A stretch of DNA of 64,000 nt from Microvirga pudoricolor (lineage in GTDB: Bacteria > Pseudomonadota > Alphaproteobacteria > Rhizobiales > Beijerinckiaceae), in contig NZ_JAFEMB010000005.1 of NCBI RefSeq assembly GCF_016892705.1, positions 248,001-312,000 on the forward strand, read 5' to 3'. The position numbers and the translations under genes are program-made. Below are positions 1 to 9,943 of this stretch, piece by piece. A model generated the notes under the pieces. It was not told where the DNA came from. It was given only the letters and a program-made list of their open reading frames with translations, and made no database searches. Position 1 is the first letter of the stretch; each line of letters starts with the position of its first letter.

Positions 1-729
1 CAGATCGAGGATCTGCGCGCCAGCGCTCGGCCTTTGGCGGACATCGCCAAGGAGAAGGGCCTCACGCTCGTCCAGGTCCCGGCCATCGACCAGAGCGGCC
101 AGGACAAATCCGGCAAGACAGTGGACGCTCCCTTGCGCGATGCTCTCGTGAAAGCCGCATTCGCGTCGGACGTCGGGGTCGACAACGAAGCTCTCCGGAC
201 GCCCGAGGGCGGCTATGTCTGGTACGACGTCATGGGGATCGAGCCGTCCCGAGAGAAGACCCTCGACGAGGTTCGCGACGAGGTCGCCCGTCTCTGGCGG
301 GAGGACGAGATCTCCAAGCGCCTGTCCGATAAGGCACGCGAGCTGACCGAACGCCTGGAGAAGGGAGAGGCCATCGAGGCTGTGGCTCAAGGCGTGGGCG
401 AAGTGAGGAACGCGACCGATCTTGCCCGCAGGGCCGGCAAGGACGATCTGACGGCCGAGGCCGTGAATCGCATTTTCGCCGTGCCGGTCGGCAAGGCCGG
501 AAACGTGGCGAATGGGAATGATTCCCGTGTGGTCTTCAAGGTGACGGGCGCCACTGTGCCGCCGATCCAGACCACCACGGAAGCGGTGGAGCAGATCGAG
601 AATCAGCTGCGCAACAGCATGAGCGAGGATCTGCTGTCCGAGTACATCGCCCAGGTTCGGCAGGATCTCGGCGTGACCCTCAACCCGACCGCCATGGCGC
701 AGGTGACGGGATCGAACACGGGCCCGTAG
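1..729 (+). CDS. PpiD-like peptidyl-prolyl isomerase, C-terminal part
   Basis: This is the C-terminal 242 codons of a SurA/PpiD-type periplasmic folding factor; the gene starts before the window and reads in frame from base 1. Such proteins are inner-membrane anchored with a parvulin domain and help outer-membrane proteins fold. Visible here are the tail of a parvulin-like region followed by a long charged helical segment (KARELTERLEKGEAIEAVA) typical of the chaperone part. The stop lies 14 bp before trpE, so the two are probably co-transcribed. A ppiD-like gene ahead of trp genes is common in Hyphomicrobiales, which is the main support for the name; the anchor and catalytic core are outside the window. 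Confidence 0.7.
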   Translation, partial: QIEDLRASARPLADIAKEKGLTLVQVPAIDQSGQDKSGKTVDAPLRDALVKAAFASDVGVDNEALRTPEGGYVWYDVMGIEPSREKTLDEVRDEVARLWREDEISKRLSDKARELTERLEKGEAIEAVAQGVGEVRNATDLARRAGKDDLTAEAVNRIFAVPVGKAGNVANGNDSRVVFKVTGATVPPIQTTTEAVEQIENQLRNSMSEDLLSEYIAQVRQDLGVTLNPTAMAQVTGSNTGP

Positions 730-743
730 GAAAGAGTCCCTTC

Positions 744-2264
744 ATGAGCGTGACGCCGGATTTCGACGCCTTCGCAGGGGCTTACGGCCAGGGCGAGTCG
801 GGCGTGCTGCGCACCACGATGGTGGGCGACCTGCTCACTCCGGTCGCCGCCTTCATCAAGCTGCGGCACGAGCGAAAGGGCGCCGCCTTCCTGCTCGAGT
901 CTGTCGAGGGCGGCGCCGTTCGCGGGCGCTATTCCATGATCGGCCTCGATCCGGATCTGGTTTGGCGCTGCCAGGACGGCCAGGCGGCGATCAACCGGGA
1001 TCCGCTCGAGCGGCCGCAGAATTTCGTGACCGAGGATCGCGCGCCGCTGGAGAGCCTGCGCGCGCTCATCACCGAGAGCGCCCTGCCCCTAGGCGACGAG
1101 CTGCCACCGATGTCGGCCGGCCTGTTCGGCTATCTCGGCTACGACATGGTGCGTCAGATGGAGCGCCTTCCCGCGCCCAATACGGACGTGCTGGAGGTGC
1201 CCGACGCGATCCTGATGCGACCCACCGTGATGGTCGTGTTCGACGCCGTAAAGGACGAGATCAGCCTGATCACGCCCGTGCGACCTCGCAAGGGCACCCC
1301 GCCCAAGGCGGCCTACGAGTCGGCGCTCGCCCGTCTGGAACAGGTCACCCGCGCCCTGGAACAGCCCCTTCCCCTGGAAGACCGATCCGACCCGGCCGGG
1401 ATCCGGTTCGAGCCGCCGGTCTCCAACACCTCCCCGGACGAGTTCCTGGCCATGGTCGGCACGGCCAAGGAGTACATCCGCGCGGGAGACATCTTCCAGG
1501 TGGTGCTGTCCCAGCGCTTCGAGTCACCCTTCCCGCTGCCGGCGTTTGCGCTCTACCGGTCCCTCCGCCGGGTCAACCCGGCGCCGTTTCTCTGCTATCT
1601 CGATTTCGAGGCCTTCCAGATCGTCTGTTCCTCGCCGGAGATCCTGGTGCGGATGCGCGACGGCAAGGTCACGATCCGGCCCATCGCCGGCACGCGGCCG
1701 CGCGGCGCGACGCCCGAGCAGGACCGCGCTCATGCGAAGAGCCTCCTAGCCGACGAGAAGGAGCGCGCCGAGCATCTCATGCTCCTCGACCTCGGCCGCA
1801 ACGACGTGGGCCGGGTCTCGGCCATGGGCTCCGTGAAGGTCACGGATTCGTTCTTCCTGGAATATTACAGCCAGGTCATGCACATCGTGTCCAATGTCGA
1901 GGGCAACCTCGACGAGGGCTTCGACGCCCTCGATGCCCTCGTGGCGGGCTTCCCGGCCGGCACGGTCTCCGGCGCCCCGAAGGTGCGCGCCATGGAGATC
2001 ATCGACGAGCTGGAAAAGGATAAGCGCGGGCCCTACGCGGGCTGCGTCGGCTATTTCGGCGCCAATGGCGAGATGGACACCTGCATCGTGCTGCGCACCG
2101 CCGTGGTGAAGGATGGCCGCATGGCGGTCCAGGCCGGCGCGGGGATCGTCTATGATTCCGACCCGGCTTCGGAGCAGCAGGAATGCGTCAACAAGGCCAA
2201 GGCGCTGTTCCGGGCGGCCGAGGAGGCGGTAAACTATGCCAGCCGGGCACGATTCGGGCAGTAG
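744..2264 (+). CDS. trpE: Anthranilate synthase component I
   Basis: TrpE makes anthranilate from chorismate with ammonia supplied by TrpG, the first committed step to tryptophan. The 506-residue length is normal for a stand-alone subunit. The N-terminal LLESVEGG segment corresponds to the tryptophan feedback site. The C-terminal chorismate-binding half carries PIAGTRPRG, DLGRNDVGRV, GTVSGAPKVRAMEIID and AGAGIVYDSDP, all diagnostic. A purine-rich AGGAAAG precedes the ATG. It is not fused to TrpG, unlike the TrpEG fusion of Rhizobium and Brucella. It heads a same-strand run trpE-trpG-trpD-trpC. Confidence 0.96.
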   Translation: MSVTPDFDAFAGAYGQGESGVLRTTMVGDLLTPVAAFIKLRHERKGAAFLLESVEGGAVRGRYSMIGLDPDLVWRCQDGQAAINRDPLERPQNFVTEDRAPLESLRALITESALPLGDELPPMSAGLFGYLGYDMVRQMERLPAPNTDVLEVPDAILMRPTVMVVFDAVKDEISLITPVRPRKGTPPKAAYESALARLEQVTRALEQPLPLEDRSDPAGIRFEPPVSNTSPDEFLAMVGTAKEYIRAGDIFQVVLSQRFESPFPLPAFALYRSLRRVNPAPFLCYLDFEAFQIVCSSPEILVRMRDGKVTIRPIAGTRPRGATPEQDRAHAKSLLADEKERAEHLMLLDLGRNDVGRVSAMGSVKVTDSFFLEYYSQVMHIVSNVEGNLDEGFDALDALVAGFPAGTVSGAPKVRAMEIIDELEKDKRGPYAGCVGYFGANGEMDTCIVLRTAVVKDGRMAVQAGAGIVYDSDPASEQQECVNKAKALFRAAEEAVNYASRARFGQ

Positions 2265-2271
2265 GAGCTGC

Positions 2272-2312
2272 GGCTCTCGCGAGCCCCTGGGGTCGGCTGG
2301 GGCGCCCCAGGG
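2272..2312 (+). promoter_or_regulatory. Tandem hairpins between trpE and trpG
   Basis: The 103-bp trpE-trpG gap holds two adjacent inverted repeats. The first is GGCTC-TCGC-GAGCC. The second is CCCTGGGG-N12-CCCCAGGG, an 8-bp perfect stem. Neither is followed by a T run, so a simple terminator is unlikely. They could protect or process the mRNA or adjust TrpG output. No Trp-rich leader peptide is visible. Function is not known. Confidence 0.4.
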
Positions 2313-2367
2313 CGAGGGCAAGACATCACTTGACCTGCGACCCGCGCTCGGCAAACGTTCCGGCGCC

Positions 2368-3012
2368 ATGACCCGCGTTCTCGTTATCGACAATTACGAC
2401 AGCTTCACCTGGAATCTGGTTCACCTGATCGCCCCCCTCGCGTCGAGCATGGACGTGGTGCGCAACGACGCGACCAGCGTGGACGAGGTTCTGGCCTCCC
2501 GGCCTGACGCGATCGTGCTGTCACCGGGTCCCCGCACGCCGAACGAGGCGGGGATCTGCCTGGACCTCGTGACGCGCGCCTCGCCGGAGATCCCGACCTT
2601 CGGGGTGTGCCTGGGCCTTCAGACCATCGGGCAGGTTTTCGGCGGCACGGTCGCGCGCGCGCCGCTTCCCATGCACGGCAAGGTCTCGCCGATCTCGCAC
2701 GGCGGTCAAACCATCTTCCGGGGCATCAACGGGCCGATCAACGCCACGCGCTATCACTCCCTCATCGTCGAGCGCGAGACCTGCCCCGTGGACCTCTCGG
2801 TCACGGCCGAGACCGATGACGGGCTGATCATGGGCCTGTCCCACCGCTTTCTGCCGATCCACGGGGTGCAGTTCCATCCGGAGAGCATCCTGTCGGAGCA
2901 CGGCTCGACCATCATGAAGAACTTCTTCGATCTCGCCGCGGCCTGGAACGCCGGGCATCGGCCGGATGCCCCTCCGTCCGAACGTGACAAGACGTCGCCG
3001 CCGGTGCATTGA
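2368..3012 (+). CDS. trpG: Anthranilate synthase component II (glutamine amidotransferase)
   Basis: TrpG hydrolyses glutamine and passes ammonia to TrpE. I chose the ATG that opens MTRVLVIDNYDSFTWN because this is the usual N terminus of class I amidotransferases; a longer in-frame extension from 2236 would overlap trpE and looks non-coding. The triad is present: Cys81 in GVCLGLQ, His170 and Glu172 in QFHPES. The usual GVCLGHQ is altered to GVCLGLQ, a change tolerated in other amidotransferases (HisH and GuaA have Met there). The protein is 214 aa with a polar C-terminal tail. trpD follows after 6 bp. Confidence 0.94.
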   Translation: MTRVLVIDNYDSFTWNLVHLIAPLASSMDVVRNDATSVDEVLASRPDAIVLSPGPRTPNEAGICLDLVTRASPEIPTFGVCLGLQTIGQVFGGTVARAPLPMHGKVSPISHGGQTIFRGINGPINATRYHSLIVERETCPVDLSVTAETDDGLIMGLSHRFLPIHGVQFHPESILSEHGSTIMKNFFDLAAAWNAGHRPDAPPSERDKTSPPVH

Positions 3013-3018
3013 GAGCCC

Positions 3019-4032
3019 ATGGAATCGTTCAAGCCCTATCTCGCCAAGGTTGCGACCGGCGCGTCCCTGACGCGCGAAGAGGCCCGCGCCGCTTTCGATG
3101 ACCTCCTGTCCGGCGAGGTGACCCTCGCCCAGGCGGGTGCCTTCCTGATGGCCCTGCGGGTCCGGGGCGAGGCTCTCGACGAGATCGTCGGCGCCGTCAC
3201 GGCCATGCGCAGTCGCATGCTCAAGGTCCAGGCGCCGGACAACGCGGTCGACATCGTCGGCACCGGCGGCGACCATTCCGGCAGCTACAACATCTCGACC
3301 CTCGCGGCGATCATCGTGGCTGGGACGGGCGTGCCGGTCGCCAAGCACGGCAATCGGGCAGCCTCCTCGAAATCCGGAACCGCCGACGTTCTCAACGCGC
3401 TCGGCGTGAAGCTCGGGCTCGAGCCCAAGGGGCTCGGCCACTGCCTCGACGAGGCCGGCCTGTGCTTCATGTTCGCCCAGACCCATCACGCGGCCATGCG
3501 CCATGTGGCGCCCGTGCGGGTCGAGCTCGGCACGCGCACCCTGTTCAACCTGCTCGGCCCCCTGTCGAATCCGGCCGGTGTGAAGCGCCAGCTTCTCGGC
3601 GTGTTCTCAGAGGCTTGGCTCGAACCGCTCGTGCAGGTTCTCAAGGAGACCGGGTCCAAGAAGGTGTGGGCCGTTCACGGCTCGGACGGGCTCGACGAGA
3701 TGACCACGACCGGGCCGAGCCATGTGGTGGCGCTGGAGAACGGCAGCATCCGCACGTTCACCGTCTCGCCTGACGAAGTCGGGCTGCCGAGGGCCAAACC
3801 CGAGGACCTCAAGGGCGCGGATCCGGAGCACAACGCCACCCAGCTGCGCGCGGTGCTCGACGGCGCCCGCATTCCCTACCGGGACGTCGCTCTCCTGAAC
3901 GCCGCCGCGTCCCTCGTGGTGGCCGACGAGGCCGACGGCCTGCGCGACGGCCTTGATCGCGCCACACGGTCTCTCGATTCTGGGGCGGCCAAGGCGGCCC
4001 TCGACCGGTTGGTCCAAGCCTCGAATGCGTGA
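3019..4032 (+). CDS. trpD: Anthranilate phosphoribosyltransferase
   Basis: TrpD transfers phosphoribose from PRPP to anthranilate. The 337-aa protein shows the PRPP site [14 protein letters not shown], the [17 protein letters not shown] anthranilate/metal segment and [11 protein letters not shown], all hallmarks of the nucleoside phosphorylase-type fold of this family. It starts 6 bp after trpG and ends 12 bp before trpC, so the three are almost certainly translated from one message. Confidence 0.96.
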   Translation: MESFKPYLAKVATGASLTREEARAAFDDLLSGEVTLAQAGAFLMALRVRGEALDEIVGAVTAMRSRMLKVQAPDNAVDIVGTGGDHSGSYNISTLAAIIVAGTGVPVAKHGNRAASSKSGTADVLNALGVKLGLEPKGLGHCLDEAGLCFMFAQTHHAAMRHVAPVRVELGTRTLFNLLGPLSNPAGVKRQLLGVFSEAWLEPLVQVLKETGSKKVWAVHGSDGLDEMTTTGPSHVVALENGSIRTFTVSPDEVGLPRAKPEDLKGADPEHNATQLRAVLDGARIPYRDVALLNAAASLVVADEADGLRDGLDRATRSLDSGAAKAALDRLVQASNA

Positions 4033-4044
4033 GCGGGAAACCCC

Positions 4045-4845
4045 ATGAGCGACGTCCTCGCCCGTATCGAATCCTACAAGCGCCAGGAAATCCTGGCCGC
4101 CAAGGAAGCCGTGCCCCAGGCCGAGATCGAGCGCCGGGCCGCGGCGGCTTCCCCGCCGCGCGGCTTCGTCGCCGCCATCGAGCGCCACCTCGGCCAGGGC
4201 CGGCCGGCGCTGATCGCGGAGGTCAAGAAGGCGAGCCCATCGAAGGGTTTGATCCGGGCCGATTTCGACCCGCCGTCCCTGGCCAAGGCCTACGCGGAGG
4301 GCGGCGCCACCTGCCTGTCCGTTCTCACCGACGAGCCGTCCTTCCAGGGCAGGCCCGAATACCTCGCCCAGGCCCGCGACGCGTCCGGCCTCCCCGCCCT
4401 GCGCAAGGATTTCCTGTTCGAGCCCTATCAGGTCTACGAGGCTCGCGCCTGGGAGGCGGATTGCATCCTGGTCATCATGGCGAGCGTCAGCGACCCTGAG
4501 GCCCGCGCCCTCGTCGACACGGCGCATGGCCTCGGAATGGACGTGCTCGTCGAGGTCCACGATGCCGCGGAGCTCGATCGCGCCCTCGGTCTCGGCACGA
4601 AGCTGATCGGCATCAACAACCGCAACCTGCGCACCTTCGAGGTGTCCCTGGAGACGAGCGAGGCTCTCGCGGCCCGGATCCCGGAGGACCGCATCATCGT
4701 GGGCGAGAGCGGCATCTTCACCCTCGACGACATCGCGCGGCTGGAGAGGGTTGGGATCGGCACTTTCCTGGTGGGCGAGAGCCTGATGCGCCAGGCCGAT
4801 GTCGCCGCCGCGACGCGCAAGCTTCTGTTCGGCGAGGCCGCATGA
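4045..4845 (+). CDS. trpC: Indole-3-glycerol phosphate synthase
   Basis: This TIM-barrel enzyme cyclises carboxyphenylamino-deoxyribulose phosphate to indoleglycerol phosphate. The 266-aa sequence contains the catalytic [15 protein letters not shown] strand, [29 protein letters not shown] and VGESGI, matching the family throughout. It is the mono-functional form, with no TrpF fusion. trpF, trpB and trpA are not in the window. Its stop overlaps the moaC start by four bases (ATGA), implying translational coupling of tryptophan and molybdenum-cofactor genes, an arrangement conserved in Hyphomicrobiales. Confidence 0.96.
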   Translation: MSDVLARIESYKRQEILAAKEAVPQAEIERRAAAASPPRGFVAAIERHLGQGRPALIAEVKKASPSKGLIRADFDPPSLAKAYAEGGATCLSVLTDEPSFQGRPEYLAQARDASGLPALRKDFLFEPYQVYEARAWEADCILVIMASVSDPEARALVDTAHGLGMDVLVEVHDAAELDRALGLGTKLIGINNRNLRTFEVSLETSEALAARIPEDRIIVGESGIFTLDDIARLERVGIGTFLVGESLMRQADVAAATRKLLFGEAA

Positions 4846-5330
4846 GTGCCCTCACTCACCTCGATCCGAGCGGCGCCGCCAACATGGTGGACGTGTCCGA
4901 CAAGGAAGCCACGACCCGCACCGCCATCGCTGAAGGTTTCGTGGCCATGCGGCCGGAGACCGTCGATCTGATCCGCCAGGGCGACGCCAAGAAAGGCGAC
5001 GTTCTGGGCACCGCGCGGCTCGCGGGCATCATGGCCTCCAAGCGGACGCACGAGTTGATTCCCCTTTGCCACCCGCTGCTGATCTCCAAGGTGAAAGTCG
5101 ATTGCACCCTGGACGAGAGCCTGCCCGGCATCCGCGTGACCGCCGAGGTGAAGATCACGGGTCAGACCGGGGTGGAGATGGAGGCGCTCACCGCCGTCTC
5201 GGTCGCCTGCCTGACGGTCTACGACATGGTGAAGGCGGCGGACCGGGACATGCGCATCGAAGGCGTGCGCCTGCTGCGCAAGAGCGGCGGGCGCTCGGGC
5301 CTCTACGAGGCCCCGGAAGCCCGGGCGTGA
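4842..5330 (+). CDS. moaC: Cyclic pyranopterin monophosphate synthase
   Basis: MoaC converts the MoaA product (3',8-cyclo-GTP) to cyclic pyranopterin monophosphate, the first stable molybdenum-cofactor intermediate. The 162-aa protein has the full signature: [19 protein letters not shown], the [12 protein letters not shown] helix, and the active-site segment MVKAADRDM followed by RKSGGRSG. It overlaps trpC upstream and moeA downstream by four bases each, so its translation is coupled on both sides. Confidence 0.97.
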   Translation: MSALTHLDPSGAANMVDVSDKEATTRTAIAEGFVAMRPETVDLIRQGDAKKGDVLGTARLAGIMASKRTHELIPLCHPLLISKVKVDCTLDESLPGIRVTAEVKITGQTGVEMEALTAVSVACLTVYDMVKAADRDMRIEGVRLLRKSGGRSGLYEAPEARA

Positions 5331-6574
5331 GCCTGCTGCCCGTCAGCGAGGCGCTGTCCCGCATCCTGGCGGGGGCGTCCCGGCCGACCGAGATCGAGCA
5401 GGTCCCTGTCGCGGCCTCGGCGGGCTTGACCCTGGCCCGAGACCTAAAAGCCCTGCGCGACCAGCCGCCATTCCGGGCCTCCGCCATGGACGGATACGCC
5501 ATCCGCAGCGCGGACGCGGCGAGCGTCCCCGCGACCTTGAGGATTGTCGGCACGAGCGCTGCCGGGAAGCGATTCACGGGCGCGATCGGCCCCGGCGAGA
5601 CGGTGCGGATCTTCACCGGCGCCCCCGTACCGGACAGCGCCGACGCCGTGGTCCTGCAAGAGGACACCGAGCGCTCCGGCGACCGGGTCACGGTCAACGA
5701 GGCCTCCCGTCCCGGACGCCATCTCCGCGCGGCGGGCCTCGATTTCCTCGAGGGCGATCCCCTCCTGCGTGCGGGCCAGCGCATGGATGCCCGGCATATC
5801 GCCCTCGGAGCCGCCATGGGCCATGGAACGGTCCCGGTTCACCGCAGACCCCGCGTGGCGATCCTGGCTACGGGGGACGAGCTCGTGCGGCCCGGTGAGC
5901 GGGCGGGGCCCGACCAGATCACCGCATCCAGCCTCCCCGCCGTCGCGGCCATGGTCGTGCGGGCGGGGGGAGAGCCCATCGATCTCGGCATTGCCCGCGA
6001 CACGATGGAGAGCCTCGACGCAGCCTTAGGCAGGGCCGAAGCCGAAAAGGCCGATATCCTGGTGACGCTCGGCGGCGCCTCCGTGGGCGACCACGACCTC
6101 GTCCAGAAGGCGCTTGCGGCACGCGGCATGAGCCTTGAGTTCTGGCGCGTGGCCCTTCGGCCCGGCAAGCCGCTCATGCACGGCCGGCTCGGATCCATGC
6201 TTCTGTTGGGGCTGCCCGGGAATCCCGTCTCGTCCTTCGTGTGCGCGATCCTGTTCCTGGTGCCCGCCATCCGAGCCCTGTCAGGCGATCCCGATGCCGA
6301 TGCCGACGGGAGCGAGGGCGCAGTTCTTGCAACTGACGTGCCCGAGAACGGGCCCCGCCAGGACTACATGCGCGCGCGCCTTCATCACGAGCGCAAGCTC
6401 GAAAAGTCCGGGCCGCTGGGCGAGGTGTTGAGCGTGACGCCGCACGAGGTGCAGGATTCGTCTCTTCTTGGCCTCCTGCAATCCTCCGATGCCCTCTTGA
6501 TCCGCCCACCCCACGCACCCGCCGGCAAGGCGGGAGATCCCTGCCGGATCGTGCGGATGGAAAGGTTCTGCTAA
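5327..6574 (+). CDS. moeA: Molybdopterin molybdenumtransferase
   Basis: MoeA inserts molybdate into adenylylated molybdopterin. I start it at a GTG overlapping the moaC stop (GTGA), giving 415 aa, the usual MoeA size; an open frame extends farther upstream but lies inside moaC. Motifs are the N-terminal [20 protein letters not shown], the molybdopterin-binding [10 protein letters not shown] and LPGNPVSS. The non-ATG start and four-base overlap suggest re-initiation by ribosomes finishing moaC. No terminator is visible before the lexA control region. Confidence 0.94.
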   Translation: MSLLPVSEALSRILAGASRPTEIEQVPVAASAGLTLARDLKALRDQPPFRASAMDGYAIRSADAASVPATLRIVGTSAAGKRFTGAIGPGETVRIFTGAPVPDSADAVVLQEDTERSGDRVTVNEASRPGRHLRAAGLDFLEGDPLLRAGQRMDARHIALGAAMGHGTVPVHRRPRVAILATGDELVRPGERAGPDQITASSLPAVAAMVVRAGGEPIDLGIARDTMESLDAALGRAEAEKADILVTLGGASVGDHDLVQKALAARGMSLEFWRVALRPGKPLMHGRLGSMLLLGLPGNPVSSFVCAILFLVPAIRALSGDPDADADGSEGAVLATDVPENGPRQDYMRARLHHERKLEKSGPLGEVLSVTPHEVQDSSLLGLLQSSDALLIRPPHAPAGKAGDPCRIVRMERFC

Positions 6575-6768
6575 ACGCCGCGCCAAGCGCCGATTCCTCT
6601 CAGAGATGGAAGATCGGCCGGCGCCAGCCTCTGGGATGGTCTGGCCAGGTTTGGCGAAAGGAACCTGATATTCACCATAAGTTGTTGATCGAGTTGTTTT
6701 TTCAGAAGCGCTCAAGCTTGCTGAGTATGATCCGCAAAATCCACCGACCGCGCAGCTTGGCCTTACAC

Positions 6769-6797
6769 TTGCAGAACACAGCGGGAACAGTTAGCAT
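6769..6797 (+). promoter_or_regulatory. lexA promoter (sigma-70 type)
   Basis: TTGCAG and TAGCAT are separated by exactly 17 bp, a good housekeeping-type promoter. A LexA box begins on the last base of the -35 element and fills the spacer; a second box starts right after the -10. Transcription would start near 6804, giving a leader of about 45 nt before lexA. The arrangement is what an autorepressed lexA should show. Confidence 0.7.
6774..6788 (+). promoter_or_regulatory. LexA operator 1 (SOS box)
   Basis: A perfect GAAC-N7-GAAC direct repeat (spacer ACAGCGG), the alphaproteobacterial LexA site, placed between the -35 and -10 of the lexA promoter. LexA bound here would block RNA polymerase, giving autorepression. 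Confidence 0.85.
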
Positions 6798-6812
6798 GTT
6801 CGTGCTTTGTTT
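6798..6812 (+). promoter_or_regulatory. LexA operator 2, near-perfect
   Basis: GTTC-N7-GTTT (spacer GTGCTTT) differs by one base from a perfect site and reads in the opposite orientation to operator 1. It starts 9 bp after operator 1 and covers the predicted transcription start, suggesting two bound LexA dimers for tighter autorepression. Confidence 0.55.
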
Positions 6813-6849
6813 TCAGAATCGCTCCTCCCTGGAGCCGTAAGGAACAGCT

Positions 6850-7557
6850 ATGCTGACGCGTAAACAGCACGAACTGCTCCGCTTCATCCATGAGCGGTTG
6901 CGTGAATCAGGTGTCCCGCCGTCCTTCGACGAGATGAAGGATGCGCTGGATCTCAAGTCGAAATCCGGCATCCACCGCCTCATTACGGCGCTCGAGGAGC
7001 GCGGCTTCATCAAGCGCTTGCCGAACCGAGCCCGCGCTCTCGAGGTGCTGCGTCTGCCTGAGACCGTAGGCGGCAGCGCGGGCCGGCGCCAGTTCACGCC
7101 GAGCGTGGTCGAGGGCGGCCTGGCCGCCAAGACCGGCAAGGCTCCGACGCCTCCTGCCCAGGAAGAGCGTCGCGGCGATTTCTCGATCCCCGTCATGGGA
7201 CGGATCGCGGCCGGTACGCCGATCTCGGCTATTCAGAGCCGCAGCCATTCCATCACCCTGTCGCAGGATTTCCTGAGCCAGGGCGAGCATTACGCTTTGG
7301 AAGTTCGCGGCGACTCGATGGTGGAAGCGGGCATCCTCGATGGCGATCTGGTCGTCATCAAGAAGCAGGACACCGCCAATACGGGCGATATCATCGTGGC
7401 GCTCATCGACGAGGAAGAGGCTACCCTGAAGCGCTTCCGCCGTCGCGGCTCCTCCATTGCGCTCGAGGCCGCCAACCCGGCTTACGAGACGCGCGTCCTG
7501 GGGCCCGATCGGGTCAAGATCCAGGGCAAGCTGATCAGTCTCGTTCGCCGCTACTGA
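6850..7557 (+). CDS. lexA: LexA repressor, SOS regulator
   Basis: LexA represses DNA-damage genes until RecA filaments trigger its self-cleavage. The 235-aa protein has an N-terminal winged helix (residues 1-70), a longer alphaproteobacterial linker (about 71-110) and a C-terminal serine peptidase domain. The cleavage site is Ala121-Gly122 in GRIAAGTP, and the catalytic dyad is Ser156 (RGDSM) and Lys194 (ATLKRF). A TAAGGA ribosome-binding site precedes the ATG. Two LexA boxes lie upstream, and a third precedes the small gene at 32348-32449. The 3' end overlaps the end of the convergent comEC by 23 bp. Confidence 0.97.
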   Translation: MLTRKQHELLRFIHERLRESGVPPSFDEMKDALDLKSKSGIHRLITALEERGFIKRLPNRARALEVLRLPETVGGSAGRRQFTPSVVEGGLAAKTGKAPTPPAQEERRGDFSIPVMGRIAAGTPISAIQSRSHSITLSQDFLSQGEHYALEVRGDSMVEAGILDGDLVVIKKQDTANTGDIIVALIDEEEATLKRFRRRGSSIALEAANPAYETRVLGPDRVKIQGKLISLVRRY

Positions 7558-9808
7558 CTTCGTCGTCCGGCAGATCCTGCTCGGGCACCGGCTTCGCCGG
7601 CGTTCGGGCGGGCGCCGGAACGAGCGCGGTTGGGGTCGCCTTCAACCCGGACCAAGCCTTGTCGCGACCCGCGGGACGGGCCGCGACGACCTCGAAGACC
7701 CCGTCCCGGAGCCGCAAGGCCGTCGCTCCATGAGCGTCGAGAGCCCGCCGGTCGATCACCAGGGACGCGGCGCATCCAGCTGGCGCCTTCAGCCGCGTGA
7801 TGACGATCGCGGCCCTCCGGCAATCTTCCTCCAGGGCGGCGATGTCCTGGTCGAACGCGACGAACAGTCGGTCTTTCGTTTCCACCACACAGCCGGAACC
7901 GTCGCAACGTCCGCCCATCCGGAGCGTTTTGTCCTTCGGGTCTCGCGAATCTCCGTCGGCCCGAAGCCACTGCTCCACGACGAATCCGGAGGGTCGTCCG
8001 ACCAAGACGAACCGGCCGTCCGCGCCACGCACCACGGCGCCCGCCCCTTCCCTGTCGATGAACACGTCGAACCTCTCCGGCGCGGCCGCCAGCGCCAACC
8101 CCGCCAGGGCGGGAATCAATGCGACCCACCGCAATGACGAGACGAGGAGCGTCGCGATCAGCAGAGCCAGGCCGATCATCGTCAGAGTCGTAACGCTCAT
8201 CGCCGGCACGGTAACCGTCGCGCCCGTCAGCGCGCTGACCCAATCCGAGACATCCAGGACCCTGGCCACGGCCCACCCCATCGCACGCCAGACAGGTCCG
8301 TCGAGGCCGAACGGAAAAGCGAGGATCCCCAAGACCGCCGACGGCATGACGACGGCCGAGACCAGCGGCAGGGCGAGGGCATTTCCCACGAGGCCCAGGG
8401 GGTTGAGGGACTGGAAGTGATAGGCCGTGAACGGGGCGGTTGCGATGCTCGCCACAAGAGTGGTTCCGATGAGACCGACCACGGCTCGGACAACCCACCG
8501 CAGGATCTCGTCGAAGACCCGGATCGGGCCCCCGTCCCCCACGGAGACCTGCACCACAGGTGCGAACGCGACGAGGGCGGCCACCGCTCCGAAGGACATC
8601 TGGAAGCTCGGGCCGAGAAGGGCCTCGGGCTCGCGCGCGAGCACGATGAGAGCCGCGACGGCGAGGTTGCGGATGCTCAGGGCAGGCCTATCCGCCAGGA
8701 TCGCCCCGAACATCACCAAAGTCATGATCAAGGACCGCACGGTCGCGACCTCGGACCCGGAGAACACGCAATAGATCACCGCTCCCGCCATTGCCACCAG
8801 GGCCGCGATCTTCTTCACGGGCCAGCGGAGGGCTATGCTCGGCGCTAAGGCGAGCCCTGCCCTGGCGAGCCAGAAGAAGGTTCCGGCGGCCAGGACCATG
8901 TGCAGGCCGGAGATCGACACGATGTGATAGATCCCGGCTCCGCGCAGCATGTCGTTGGTGGCCTCGTCGATGAGCCCGCGCTTGCCCGTCACGAGGGCGG
9001 CCCCGACTGCTCCGGCCTGGCCGCCGATCGCGGACGCGATGCGGCTGGTGAGGGCGCCGCGCGCGTCGTCGATTGCGGCGGCGATCCGTAGGCTCCAGGG
9101 TGGATCTCGGGGGGCAGCCGGAGCCCGGATCGCTCCGACCATGGACCCCACGGCACCGACCTCCTTGAAATACGCGTCGCGGGCAAAGTCGTAGCCTCCG
9201 GGCCAGGCCGGCTGCGGCGGCGGGAGCAGACGCGCCGTGCCCTCGATATATTGCCCAGGCGACACCTCTCCCTTGCGGATCGTCACCCGCACCAACCGGG
9301 GCCTTTCAGCCTTGCTCAGGCCTTTCACGGCCTCGACCCGCAGGACCACGCGCTTCCCATCCGGCCGCTGATCGACGGTTTCGACAAATCCCGAGATCGG
9401 AGCAATGACGATGCGGGACAGGATGGGCGCGTCCACGGCCCGAACCCGCCAGGCGGCGGCCCCGAACCCCGCGAAGAGGGCCGTGAGCGCCAGGCCGGTA
9501 GCCAGACCTGTCAGGCTCCGGCGCAGCCCGAAGGCGACGGCCCCGCCCCCGGCGATCCCGAGCGCTGGCGCCCATAGGGCAGGCTGCCCGTCAGCCTGAA
9601 AGAACAACACGATCCCGAGGCCGAAGAAGACCGCGATCCACGGAAAAAGCCGCCGCTGGTCGATCTCGCGCCGCATGCACCGGCCAAGCCACAGGCGCAC
9701 GTCATCCGGCGCGGTCCATGCCTGCCACGCCAACGGAATCGGCAGCGCCAGCGCCCCTGTGCGCGCGTGGGGCAATCGGCTGGGTCTCGGCTCGTCGGGT
9801 GGGACCAT
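7535..9808 (-). CDS. comEC: ComEC/Rec2-type competence membrane protein
   Basis: ComEC forms the inner-membrane channel that takes up single-stranded DNA in transformable bacteria. The 757-aa protein has an N-terminal transmembrane pair and DUF4131-like region, then the competence domain with the diagnostic IVSISGLHM segment and about ten membrane helices. The C-terminal part from about residue 580 is soluble but has no HxHxDH metal motif, so the metallo-beta-lactamase-like nuclease domain of Bacillus ComEC is degenerate or replaced. No other competence gene is nearby. A possible promoter TTGGGC-N17-TAACAT lies in the divergent gap with gltX. Whether it still imports DNA cannot be told. Confidence 0.9.
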   Translation of the reverse strand: MVPPDEPRPSRLPHARTGALALPIPLAWQAWTAPDDVRLWLGRCMRREIDQRRLFPWIAVFFGLGIVLFFQADGQPALWAPALGIAGGGAVAFGLRRSLTGLATGLALTALFAGFGAAAWRVRAVDAPILSRIVIAPISGFVETVDQRPDGKRVVLRVEAVKGLSKAERPRLVRVTIRKGEVSPGQYIEGTARLLPPPQPAWPGGYDFARDAYFKEVGAVGSMVGAIRAPAAPRDPPWSLRIAAAIDDARGALTSRIASAIGGQAGAVGAALVTGKRGLIDEATNDMLRGAGIYHIVSISGLHMVLAAGTFFWLARAGLALAPSIALRWPVKKIAALVAMAGAVIYCVFSGSEVATVRSLIMTLVMFGAILADRPALSIRNLAVAALIVLAREPEALLGPSFQMSFGAVAALVAFAPVVQVSVGDGGPIRVFDEILRWVVRAVVGLIGTTLVASIATAPFTAYHFQSLNPLGLVGNALALPLVSAVVMPSAVLGILAFPFGLDGPVWRAMGWAVARVLDVSDWVSALTGATVTVPAMSVTTLTMIGLALLIATLLVSSLRWVALIPALAGLALAAAPERFDVFIDREGAGAVVRGADGRFVLVGRPSGFVVEQWLRADGDSRDPKDKTLRMGGRCDGSGCVVETKDRLFVAFDQDIAALEEDCRRAAIVITRLKAPAGCAASLVIDRRALDAHGATALRLRDGVFEVVAARPAGRDKAWSGLKATPTALVPAPARTPAKPVPEQDLPDDEVSSGERD

Positions 9809-9943
9809 CTCTTCTGCTTAACGTCGGGTGCCAATGCATGTTAGACGACCGCTCAACCGAGCCCAAACCGGCCTGTGGATTGAGTCGGGCGACCCGATCT
9901 CCACCCCGGAAGGCCCCCACCGATCTTCCTCCAAAGGTTCGCC

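Noticed and set aside
2265-2367. Trp attenuator with leader peptide
   Set aside because: No short frame with tandem Trp codons and no T run after the hairpins.
2608-2628. TrpG GVCLGLQ as an inactive amidotransferase
   Set aside because: Cys81, His170 and Glu172 are all present, and other active amidotransferases have a non-His residue at this position.
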